From Chlorella sorokiniana (taxonomy: Eukaryota; Chlorophyta; Trebouxiophyceae; Chlorellales; Chlorellaceae): 64,000 nucleotides of DNA. Where the stretch lies: assembly GCA_025917655.1 (NCBI GenBank), contig CP084611.1, forward strand, positions 2,232,001 to 2,296,000, in the 5' to 3' direction. Below are positions 45,653 through 55,490 of this stretch, piece by piece (the stretch's first letter is position 1; the number at the start of each line of letters is the position of its first letter). The translations under genes were made by a program, and so were the position numbers. The notes beneath the pieces are model-generated. The model ran no database searches. It was not told the DNA's origin and worked only from the letters and a program-made list of their open reading frames with translations.

Positions 45653-47013
45653 TCATGCCCGCGTGCTGTGAGGCACCACGGCAACAGGAAGTTTAGCACG
45701 GTGAACAGTGGCTTTTGTGACGCTGCATGGGGTGGACGGGTGTTGTCTTGACTAGCAGGCAGCGCAGTCGATCCCACACGCAGCATGCATGGGATGCGCT
45801 CACCTCCCTGCCACGAACTCGCGCAGCCTGCCCTTCCTGCACGGCACGCAAGGCCAGGGGTGCATGCAGGTGTCGAAATTTCAGGCCAGGCAGGCAATAC
45901 AGGCATGTCAAAAGGCGCAGGGAGGGCATACCCGTGTCTCGCCATCACAACAGCTTGCGCCCCCACATCCGCCGCTTTCTTCAATATCACATTGACCACG
46001 CTGTCGCTGTCGGTGGGACCCACGATGACGTGCTGCACAAGGCAGGGACACATGAGCCGCAGCTCAGCCTGAAGGACCAGACAAGCATCCAATGCAGGAA
46101 TGGTTTGGACTTCTCCTTCACCGCACACGATGGTGACGATGCAGAATGACGCAGCCACTGGTGCTGGTTCATCTGGCAGTGCAGCGCTTGTGCATACAAC
46201 CATAGATATGCAAGTACTACTTGCCAGCTTGAATGGAATTTTGGCGGCCATCAGCTTCTTTGCAAAGCGGTGGCACACAAACAGCTTTGTGTCTTCAACC
46301 TCCACCAGCTCCGCGTTGTCATCCGGCGGTATATAGGCCCCTGCCCACAGATGCAGCATCTGCAAGACAGTTCATGCACGCAAACTGCCGTCCATTGGAG
46401 TCATGAGCAGCGCATTGATATGAACATGACAAGGGGTCCTGTACCTGTGGCTCAGGAACCTGCAAACATAACACAAGAGCAACAACAGTTGGCCTCGGCA
46501 GATGCACTGGGCCACTGCAAGAGCAGGCTTGCTGTCTGCTGCCTCTTGTTTCAGCCGCATGCTCCTTCCCACAAATCTCACCACATGCAGCAGATGGAAG
46601 ATGCTTTCGCCGTTGTTCAACATGCTTATCGCCCAGTCCAGTGCCTGCTCGCTGTCGTCTGTGTCATCCACTGCACTGGGCAAGCCAACAATGAAAACCC
46701 CGTACATGTAGCCCCCCAAACACATGCAAGTACCAGGGATTAAGTAGTGCTTAGCCTCATCCGTGCTGCCTACGGTCCTGTCCACGGACAGCAAGGAGCG
46801 GTGCGCTTCAAGTGGCTGGGGTGCCTGCACGGCGGCAGTAGACAGTAGGGCTCGGCGGGCCTGGCCCACGGGTACTTTGTCTTTGCTGGGGTCGCAAGCA
46901 GGGCCCCATGCCTAGCCAGATCCAAGGGTTCCCAGGGTTGGCGAGGCACTCGCCTGACTGGGACCAGGGGCGGCAGTAAGGTCCGATGCCATGATAGACT
47001 CTTCGGTGGTCAT
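45653..47013 (-). CDS. Universal stress protein (USP-A family)
   Basis: USP-A proteins have a Rossmann-like alpha/beta fold and often bind ATP; plant and algal members respond to stress. The start is MTTEESIMASDLTAAPG at 47013. A linker exon (PVGQARRALLSTAAVQ) is followed by the first strand, VDDTDDSEQALDWAISML with the ATP-site Asp (about 46,620-46,675), then FHLLHV. LHLWAGAYIPPDDNAELVEV and FVCHRFAKKLMAAKIPFK (about 46,220-46,350) form the variable middle. VTIVCGEGEV, PTDSDSVVNVILKKAADVGA and QAVVMARHG (about 45,950-46,010) follow. The next exons give GRLREFV and AKLPVAVVPHSTRA, the last strand, stop at 45653. The usual ATP loop GxxGxG is not clear here (ARHG then an intron, GRLREF), so ATP binding is uncertain. 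It shares a 215-base promoter with the LUX-like gene. Confidence 0.83.
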
Positions 47014-47228
47014 TGCTGATTTCGGTTCACCTTGTTTGGGGGATTGGGGCGACGCTTGCACCACATGGCACAGCTGCTTGCTGACGTGCTGCACGTCAGC
47101 AAACTACAAGCGAGGGGCTGCTTGCAGCTTCCTGTAGTACATTGAACGCAAAAACATATCGGGGGTACGCGGAAAGCAGAGGCGCGCCATAAAGTTTAAT
47201 CGTATGGTTCTTGCCAGGCCTTTCCTGC
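47014..47228. promoter_or_regulatory. Compact bidirectional promoter between the universal stress protein and LUX-like genes
   Basis: The two start codons face apart over only 215 bases, so the promoters must overlap. The sequence includes an inverted TGCTGACGTGCTGCACGTCAGCA-like element near 47,080-47,102: the halves TGCTGACGTG and CACGTCAGCA are a perfect inverted repeat around a short spacer, each with the ACGT core of bZIP sites. Function is inferred. Confidence 0.55.
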
Positions 47229-49717
47229 ATGGCTTCCTTGGAGGGACTTGAGGTGAGTGTGGCAGCTCTGGGCGGCTCGGCGGCCCGTCCGCGCCTAGTA
47301 ACTTCGCGCTCTGCGTCGGGAGGAGGGCGAAAGCAGGGCGGTCACCCAGGGGCATAGAGGAGCTTCAAGCGAACGACACGTGCTGCTGCAGGCCCTGCCA
47401 CCGACGCTGGAGTGCCAGTGCAGGGGCACAGCTGGTCACCTGCCTGCACTGGCGCCCGCTGGTCCACCGCCTGCCAGGCCCAGCGCCCGACCGCCAGCTA
47501 CTGCTGGCGTGATTCCAGTGCCGCCAAGCGCAGCCAGCCGGCCGCAGCATGCAGCGCCGTCAGCCTGTAACCCAGCGCCGCTGAGCAGCTTTGCAGCCGG
47601 CCCTAGGAGTACGGCGCTGCGCATGATGCCGATGCCAGGAGCACAGGGCAGCTGTCCTGTTCAGGTCCCGGTTGCTGCCCTCCCTGTCCAGCCGTCTGGA
47701 ATGGGCGTTGTGCTGGGACACCCCCATGGCATGACATCGAGCAGGCCGCCTGTGCCCCGCATGGCGGGCCAAGGCGTGGCAGGGCCACCGCGACCCTGGC
47801 TGGCCCTCCCCATGCGCCCAGCACCCAGCAGCAGCAGCGGCCCAGCCCCAGCGGCAGAGACGAGAGGAGAACCGCGGCCGCGGACCATTGGATACTATCC
47901 GCAGGCGCCGGCAGCAAGCGTGGCGCCAGATGGCAGTTCGTGCCCTGCTGCTCCCTCAATTGGGCAGCAGCTTGCGCCAGCCAGGCAGCTGCTGAACCAC
48001 ATGGTTACTGCCGCTCCCCTGCCCTCCTACCTGGGCCCCTGGCAGCGGCGGCCGCGGCATCGCTGACACGGCCAGCTGCAGGCGTGCAGCCGCCCCGGCC
48101 TTGGCAGGTACAAAGCGGAAGGCAGACGCAGGCCCCGCGCCCGCCGTGCCTCCGCTGCCACCTGCTGGCCTGCCGGCGGTGGGGGTGCCCATGCTGCCGC
48201 ACCCAGCTGCTGTCGCGCAAGCGGTGACGGGCCACCCAGTGGAGGCTGCGGCTGCAGCAGCGCTGCCGCTCTTCCAGGCCACCGCTGCGTGGAGGGCCGA
48301 GGGCGGCGCCAGTGCAGCGTGCAGCGACGATGAGCAGGCGGCAGCCGAGGAGGCGGGTGCAGAGCCGCGGGCACTGGAGGGCCCAGCAGCGCCACCTGCT
48401 CCGGCGGGCGACGACGGCCAGGGCATCAGGAAGGCGCGGCTGGTGTGGACGCAGGAACTGCAGTGAGTGCCGGGCGCCGCTGCGGCCAGCAGCCCAGTGC
48501 AGCGCAGCCTCCTGGGTGCCGGTGGCCAGTGCTGGCTCACGCGCGCTGCCCAACCTTTGCCCCGTCCCCCCTCCAGCAACCGCTTCATCAACGCGCTCAG
48601 CCACTTGGTGGGTGTGCCGCGTTTGGCTCATCATAAATGCGGCCTGCGCACCTGCTGATGGCGGTGTTGCCCCGCGCTCTCTGCCATCTGGCGCCCGCGC
48701 CCCCGCAGCTTGTTGCTGATTATTCATTCATCCCTCCACACCACCTGTGCAGGGCCTTAAGAATGCTGTGCCGAAGAGCATTTTAAGCCTGATGAACGTG
48801 GACGGAATGACTCGGGAGAATGTGGCGAGCCACCTGCAGAAGTACCGTCTGTACCTGCGCCGCCTGGGCGGCCTCACCGACAAGGACCGCGCTGACGCCG
48901 ACGCGCTGCAGCGCCTGCACGAGGTGAGCCAGGCGCTGGTGCAGGAGGGCGCCCAGGCTGCGTGCATGATGCCCGCACTGGGAGCTGGGCGGTGGGGCGG
49001 GGCATGCAGTATGCACACCTCGGGCCAGCATCTAACCTGGAATGGGCCAACACCACCCTGATGGGTCCTTGTGCTTCGCAGCAAAACGTCCAAGCCATGG
49101 CGGCCCAGCAGATGCTGCAGCACAGCCTGGCAGCGATGCAAGGCCCGCCGCCCGGTATGCAGGCAGCCGTGGGCTGGGGTGGTGCTCACAGCACGTGCAC
49201 CCAGGGAGGCGTGCCGCTGCAGGGACAACCACCGCCGTCAGCTGCTGCAGCGCCAGGCTCCTTGGCGGCGCCTCCCACCATCTCTCTGCGGGCCGTTCCA
49301 GGCAGCGTGCCAGCTGATGGCAGCGGCTTGGCCAGCCTGGCAGCAGCAGCGCTGGGCTTGCAGCCTTCCGATGATGGTGTACCGGCAGAGGCCGGCAGCC
49401 CACTTTCCAAGCCTGCACTAACAGTTGGAGGCAATGTTGCAGGAGACAGCACTGGGAAACCGGCATCTACTAAGCTCCTGCCCTTACCTGGGAGCCAGCT
49501 GCATGCATTGCCAACCGATTTTCTCGAGGAAGCGACGGAAGCTTGCTCTCAGCGGCCTCTACTGCCACGGCGGCCCGATGCACCTGGCAGCGGCGCGCCT
49601 GAGATGGATGAGCAGCACTCCTCTCCAGCAACAGCTGAAGCAGGCGTGAAGGTGACGCATGACCCGGCTGCGCAGGCGGCCCAGTGTGTGCTTGTGGTTG
49701 GACCCGCCCCCGCCTGA
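47229..49717 (+). CDS. LUX/PCL1-type GARP (Myb-like) transcription factor
   Basis: LUX-type GARP proteins bind DNA in the plant evening complex; algal relatives include clock factors of Chlamydomonas. Exon 1 (47229-47252, MASLEGLE) ends at a GTGAGT donor. Exon 2 starts at about 47,400 and is Pro/Ala-rich. Further exons encode [12 protein letters not shown], a Ser/Glu stretch, then the GARP domain: [13 protein letters not shown] (to about 48,462), [10 protein letters not shown], and [18 protein letters not shown] with [19 protein letters not shown] (48,754-48,865). These match LUX in the SHLQKYR helix and the NAVPK turn. The long Gln/Ala/Pro-rich tail ends at TGA 49715-49717. Two GC-run frame changes are likely in the N-terminal half. 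Which algal GARP it corresponds to cannot be told by eye. Confidence 0.9.
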
Positions 49718-50784
49718 TCGCGGGCAGCCAGCGGCGCTGTGTGCGGTTGGAAAGCCGGTCAACGCTTTCCAGACCTATAATGGTCACAAGTGCGGATGCT
49801 CTTGCTACGTCCCGCCCCGATGTCAACCCCGGTTTTCGCAGGCCAGGCAACAGGCCAACGCATATTGAATCATGATCAAATGAACTTTACGCCCCCTTCC
49901 CCTTACCCGGCCCCAATTTCTCCTTGACAACCCTGTTCTGATTTGAACGAAGCCGAGCAGATTTGCCCAGTTTTCTTTCTTACCTTACTGCATCCGCCCG
50001 AACCTTTTTGGCCCTCTGTTGATCAGACTGCGTCCTCTCCCGCTGCTGCCTGCTCTCTGTTACCCTGTCAGCAACCCAGGTACCACCTGCTTGTTGCCTA
50101 GCTTCCCTGCTTATTGCACACCTATGCCGATGCGCTTGCCAGCTTTGTTGTGGAGTGAGCGTCACGCTCGTCCGCAGCGTGGACTGCTTGGATGTGGGCA
50201 CCGCGATCCCAGCAGTGCCCTGTGCATGATGTAAGCCATTTGACAGACATGCAGAGAACGCGGTGCTAGTCATGGTTGAACCAACAAATGGTGAGCCTGA
50301 TGCATGAAGGGGTGCCTGCGACGCAGGCATGTCGCATGCACAGCGCGCGTAGCAGGGTCACGTCTACGTGCGCATCGCATCCTTAAGCTGCAATCATCGA
50401 CTCAGTCTGGCGATCCTTTGCTTTATTCGTATGTGTGTAACCTTTCTGCATCAGCATTGTGGGAATTGTCAACCAAAACTTCTAGTCAAGCGCCTGCCAG
50501 AGCTCCTGGCTGGTGAGATTGCGCGTCAGTTGGTTTGCAATATTTTGCAGCCATGCCAGCTGCTGCTCTAGAACTTTGCAGGGCGGGGGATGGCGTCAAC
50601 TTTTTTGATTGGTCACCACACCAACCTGTGCTGCGCCCGGTATACGTCGCCTAGCATTGTTGGATCTGCGTCCATGGCTCATGAGCGCAGCAGGATCGCC
50701 TGCGATCACCCCGCACCGACATGCCGTTCGCGAACGACCACCATTTGCAGCTGCTACTCCTGCAGGTCACATCACACCACACTC
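49718..50784. other. 3' UTR of the LUX-like gene and promoter of the desaturase gene
   Basis: About 1.07 kb without coding signal, AT-richer than the genes. A TGTAA at 50230-50234 probably ends the LUX-like transcript. An ATTGG (inverted CCAAT box) lies near 50,611, about 170 bases before the desaturase ATG. Confidence 0.45.
50230..50234 (+). terminator. TGTAA, likely poly(A) signal of the LUX-like gene
   Basis: This is the first plus-strand TGTAA I see after the stop at 49717, implying a 3' UTR of about 0.5 kb. A second lies near 50,437. Confidence 0.5.
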
Positions 50785-52962
50785 ATGGAGGCAGCGCAAG
50801 TAGTCCGCAGCCGTGCGATCTTCGCCCAAGCTCGCCCCCGCCAGCGAAGCGGCACAGGCGCCAGGGTTGTGGCCCAGGCGACAGCAACTGCGGATAGATC
50901 GCTGCGCTCGGGCCACTGGTCAGGTGGCAGCCCTCTGATCCTGCCAAACGGAACGGTGAGGGCAGGAGCGGTGGAGAGCCCTCGACATGCGTTGCATTTG
51001 GGGCGGCTTGAGGGCCTGCCTTCGCACTGAGCTGCCCACTGTGGGCCCCGCCGCCTGCAGGTGACGCACTCTGCCACCCAGGAGCAGCTGGAGGTGATTG
51101 ACAGCCTGCAGAGCATGTTTCACGAGCAGGTGCTGCCGCTGCTGACGCCCGTGGAGCAGATGTGGCAGCCCTCCGACTTCCTGCCCGACCCCACCGACCG
51201 CGACCGCTTCTTTGAGGAGGTGTGTGTGTGGGGGGGGTGGATGGGTGGGGGGCATGCAGGTGCAGCATGGTCGCCCTGCATGCAAAGCAGCTGCGCTGCC
51301 GCACTAACACCGTGCACCGCTGGCACCATGTGCTTACCCCCACCCCAACCTGCCTGCCCAGATCACCGATCTGCGCGAGCGTGCTGCCGAGCTGCCCGAC
51401 GAGCTGCTGGTGTGCCTGGTGGGCGACATGATCACGGAGGAGGCGCTGCCCACCTACATGGCCATGCTCAATACGCTGGACGGCGTGCGCGACGAGACGG
51501 GGCGCAGCATGCACCCCTACGCCCAGTGGACCAGGTGGGCTGCGCGTATGCCTGGCGGCTCGCGCTGCCAGCGCGCCCTACCTGCATTGCTGTATCACCC
51601 CCTGAATCACTGCCCTGAAGGAAGTGGATTGCGGAGGAGAACCGCCACGGCGACGTGCTGAACAAGTATCTGTATCTTACCGGCCGCGTGGACATGAAGC
51701 AGGGTGCGGCGCTGCTTTGCGGTCCGCTCCCCTGCTGCGGCGGGTCGCCCGGTTGCGCGCAGCTGCCTGCACCCTGCGCCATCCATCCCTCCCTGCCCTG
51801 CACCCACCTGCAGTCGAGCGCACCATCCAGCATTTGATCAGCTCCGGCATGGACCCGCGCAGCGAGAACCACCCCTACCTCTGCTTCATCTACACATCCT
51901 TCCAGGTGCCACCCGCTGCATGGTCATCGCCCGCCTGCCCAGCCCCGCTGCCCAGCCGGGCCGGCACCGCTCACGCCCGCCCCTGCTCCCCACCTGCCAG
52001 GAGCGCGCCACCAAGGTGTCCCACGGCGGCACCGCCCGCATCGCCAAGGCGTGCGGCGACGAGGCGCTGGCCAAGATGTGTGGCTTCATCGCGGCGGATG
52101 AGGGTCGCCACGAGGCCGCCTACACCCGCACCATGGATGCCATCTTCGCGGCCGACCCCAACGGCGCCGTGCTGGCCTTTGCCGACATGATGCGCAAGCA
52201 GATTGTGATGCCCGCGCACCTGATGGACGACGGCCGCCACGCGCAGATGAACGGCGGGCGCAACCTGTTTGAGGACTTCTCCCGTGCGTGTGCCTTGCAG
52301 CGGCGGCGGCCAGGGCTGCCCGCCAGCTAGGTGCCGCGCGCCGCTGCTGGGGCCACCTGCCGCCCCGCGCTTGCCAGCCTCTGGCACGAGCCCCCCGCCC
52401 TGCCCCCACCCACCCATGTGCCGTAGAGGTGGCCGAGGGCCTGGGTGTCTACTCTGCCTCCGACTACTGCGACATCATGGAGCACCTGATCAGGCGCTGG
52501 CGCATAGCGCAGCTCACCGGGCTCAGCGCGCAGGCCATGGAGGCGCAGGAGTTTGTGTGAGCGGCCGCGCTGCTCGCTCTCGAAGGGACAGGCGTCACTG
52601 GTTCGCGGCGCCCTGGCAACCATCCGCCTCTGTGCCTCGCCTGCTTGACTGATTCCACTGCAACAACCCTGTGCAGGTGCAACCTGCCTGCGCGCATCCG
52701 CAAGCTGGCAGAGCGCAAGGCTGGTGCGTGCACTCCTGCCCTGCCTGCCTGGTGACTGCTGCTGCCCAGGCCGTGCTGCGCACAAGCTGCGTTCCTGCAG
52801 GGCTGCTCAGCACGCCTGCTGCCCTGCACCCGCCCTCCCGCAGTGCGCAAGGCCAAGGCCAGCAGAGAGGCGGTGAGGTTCAGCTGGCTGCACGACCGGC
52901 CCCTGCAGCTGCAGTACAACGAGATGCCCACTGCGCGCGCCCGCGGCATGGCACGCTCGTGA
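50785..52962 (+). CDS. FAB2: Stearoyl-[acyl-carrier-protein] 9-desaturase, plastid
   Basis: This soluble diiron enzyme puts the first double bond into stearoyl-ACP in the plastid stroma, making oleoyl-ACP. Exon 1 encodes a transit peptide ([20 protein letters not shown]). Exon 2 (51061-51219) begins [16 protein letters not shown] and has [13 protein letters not shown]. Exon 3 has [18 protein letters not shown] with the first Glu ligands. Exon 4 has EENRHGD (about 51,631-51,651), the first E-x2-H diiron motif. Then come [20 protein letters not shown] and an exon with DEGRHEAAY (about 52,098-52,124), the second motif. The end has [15 protein letters not shown] and stop 52960-52962. Nine or ten exons join cleanly, with no frame break seen. 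All diiron ligands are present. Confidence 0.96.
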
Positions 52963-53309
52963 AGGCGCCCCCCGCCCTGGGCCCGCACCGCCACGGGACC
53001 CTGACCCTGTACATGCTCAACTGTCTGATGCCACCCGGCATTGTGAATGACTACTCTGAATCCTTGAACTTGCAAACAATCCCTAACATTCACACGAATC
53101 TTTCGTGCTTTGATCATTTCCGCACCGCCCGGGAGCGATGCTTGATTGCCCTGCGTGGTGCGCTTTGATGTTGTCTCCGTAACATCCAATACAGCAACAA
53201 GTTGAGCCTCTTGTCAACTGCCAATCACTCCAAGTAAACCAATGCCGTGAGTTTAGCAGGCCTGTCGGCGAGGTGGGTGCCTGGCGCAGCATGACACCGG
53301 CGTTGCACT
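52963..53309. other. Gap between convergent genes
   Basis: This is 3' UTR sequence of the desaturase gene and of the hypothetical gene on the right. No TGTAA was found; GC falls sharply here. Confidence 0.4.
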
Positions 53310-53914
53310 TCACGAGTTTGCCTGGCCCTGCTGCTTGCGCTTCTTGCCTTGTCCCCGGCCCTTGGCTGGCTTGGCTGCAGCGCCCTCGCCATCCGAGACC
53401 ACTTCCTCCATCAGGTCGACTGCGGTTGATGCGGTGGTTTGCAGGGATGGAGGGGTTGGTGGCGGCAAGGGTTGCAGATGGGAGCCTGCTGCTGGACGTT
53501 CAGCCACAGCTACTGATGCTGGACTCCTCACAACATGTCCGCTTGCTCACCATCTTCTGTGCTCATGTTCTGCTGCTTGAGGAACTCCGTCATGAAGCCC
53601 ATGGTGCGCTGCTTCAGCTGGGCAATGCTGACCGAGGGACAGCCTGCAGTGTGCATTCAAGGAGTGTTTTGTTCCCCGATTTTAGACTCCATCACACTCA
53701 AACAGGCGTTGATCCCCTAACTGGCGCACCATTGGGCTCTAATGTGAGGTGCAACAAGCAGTCGCCGCCGTTGTGCACCGCCGCCTCAACCATGCCCGCC
53801 ATCATGCATAACGCGCTGCTGCCCTTAGACTTGGACTGTATGCTCTCGAGACGTATTGAGGTTGTGAAGAGGCAATGAGTGGGCGTGTTGCTCGCACACG
53901 AAGAGCGCTGCACG
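53310..53914 (-). CDS. Hypothetical protein with basic C-terminal tail, 5' end unresolved
   Basis: I do not recognise it. Three exons join in a consistent phase on the minus strand. The first (about 53,740-53,870) encodes SKSKGSSALCMMAGMVEAAV and DCLLHLTLEPN, ending at a GTGCGC donor. The second (about 53,550-53,645) encodes PSVSIAQLKQRTMGFMTEF and LKQQNMSTED. The last (53310-about 53,445) encodes AVDLMEEVVSDGEGAA and a Lys/Arg/Gln-rich tail (GRGQGKKRKQQGQANS), which looks like a nuclear localisation signal. A small helical nuclear protein is a fair guess. Upstream exons and the ATG could not be placed. The gene diverges from the MORN gene at 54175. Confidence 0.45.
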
Positions 53915-54174
53915 TGTGCAACAGCAGGGATAGGCTCCCTGCTCCTTGCTGGGCGCGTAGAATAGCTGGCCGGGTTGTATATGACGAACGCTCCCCGCAG
54001 GACACGAGCAGGAATTGCCTGCTGCGTGCATGCTGAGCTCCGGCTGTTGACTCCCTGCCTTCCTTGTCGTCGATCTGTTCCTAGTTATGTTCGAAGATCG
54101 GCTGTTCATGCGCACTTCGACACTTCTCACCGAGGTGCACGGCCCTTACACTGGCAACGATCAGAAGAGGCAGC

Positions 54175-55295
54175 ATGGGACTGACCTGGGAACAGTCGGG
54201 CAGCAGGAACTGCGATGTCACGTTGCAAGACGCGCAGCAGCTGGCTGTGGAATCGGGGTTCTTGTACGATAACGACAGTGGAGACATGCCGCTCGCCCGC
54301 CGCGCCAACTTGCAGGGTGCGCTGGCTGCAGGCCGTGAGTTTTCTTTTATTTGTTTGGAAATGTTCTGTTGGGCTTTGCTTGCTTTTGAGCTCCTTCGTG
54401 CTAAAGTTGGCCCCTGAAGTCCATCCCTGCAGCCATGTTCAATCATTTCGGTGCCAACACCTTGTCAGCATTCAGGGCACTCTTCCAAACACACCAGCTG
54501 CAGCCTGGGTGTGTGGACAAGGGCTGCAGGGGCAAGCCTGCCCTCCTCCTGCCTGCAACCCAACAGCAGGCCAGCAATCAATGGCACATTCAGTTCAGCA
54601 GAGATGAAGTGTACATAGGAGAGCTTCGGAGTGGCCAGCGCCATGGCCGTGGACTTCTCCTCAGCAAGGCAAGGCCCGGCAGTCCTGCACCGCATTGCTG
54701 GGTCAGCATTGACCCACAACCTGTCGCCTTCCTGCCTGCTTCTGATGCAGGGTGCACGCTCACAAGTGCTTTACGTGGGTCAGTTTGCAGAAGGCCAGCG
54801 CAACGGGCTGGGTGTGGCCGCCTCGTCAGCGGGGGGAGCGGCTGGAGGGGCGCTTCCTGGATGATGTGCCCTGGGGGCCCGCCCGCTTCACGTTCGCCCC
54901 CGGCAGCGGTGCACAGCCAGGACCGGCAGGGCATCGTGCACGGGCCCGGTATGAAGGCATCATGAACGGGCGCCCACTGGGGAAGGGATGCATGGTGTGG
55001 AGCGATGGAGCTCAGGAGTGGGGCCAGGTGAGCCAGGTGCACAACACCCACCCAGCTGCGTGGTGTCCCTTGCATGAGCGCGGCGCCATGGCTGCCGCAG
55101 TTTGATGGTCACCAGTGCCTTCAGCGGCTGGAAGAAGACGATGTGGCTGGGGTGCTTTCCCTCTCCGCTGCAACGGCGGCCAGCGCCAGGGATGCAGAGC
55201 GCGAGGTGCGGGAGGCGGCGATCCAGCAGGCCCATGTGGCGGATGAGGTGCTGCGCATGCTGGATGAGGCTGCACCTAGTGCTGTCGATGCTTGA
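54175..55295 (+). CDS. MORN-repeat protein
   Basis: MORN repeats are short beta-hairpins, often in membrane- or cytoskeleton-linked scaffolds and in flagellar or plastid proteins. The start MGLTWEQSGSRNCDVTLQDA at 54175 leads an N-terminal part with FGANTLSAFRALFQTH and an exon with VYIGELRSGQRHGRGLLLS (about 54,609-54,665), the first repeat. The next exon has LYVGQFAEGQRNGLGVA and, in another frame, GGERLEGRFLDDVPWGPARF (about 54,825-54,890). A further repeat, YEGIMNGRPLGKGCMVW, follows. The C-terminal exon is a helical tail (REAAIQQAHVADEVLRMLDE), stop at 55295. A frame change after GLGVA near 54,825 looks like a missing base. No enzyme domain is attached, so the role is unknown. Confidence 0.78.
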
Positions 55296-55490
55296 TCTTG
55301 CAAGATGCGGCCAGCATGTGCGTGACAGGTAGTTGAGGAGCATCATGACAGGGGGCCGCATCGACCCGGCGGCGCTGAGCCAGTGGGCGACAGCACATGA
55401 AGCCCGGATCATTGTGGGGGCAAAACTGCAATCATCGTAGGCGGTGATTTGATCGGTCTGCGCTCAAGTTTCAAACAGTCACGGGCTGCG

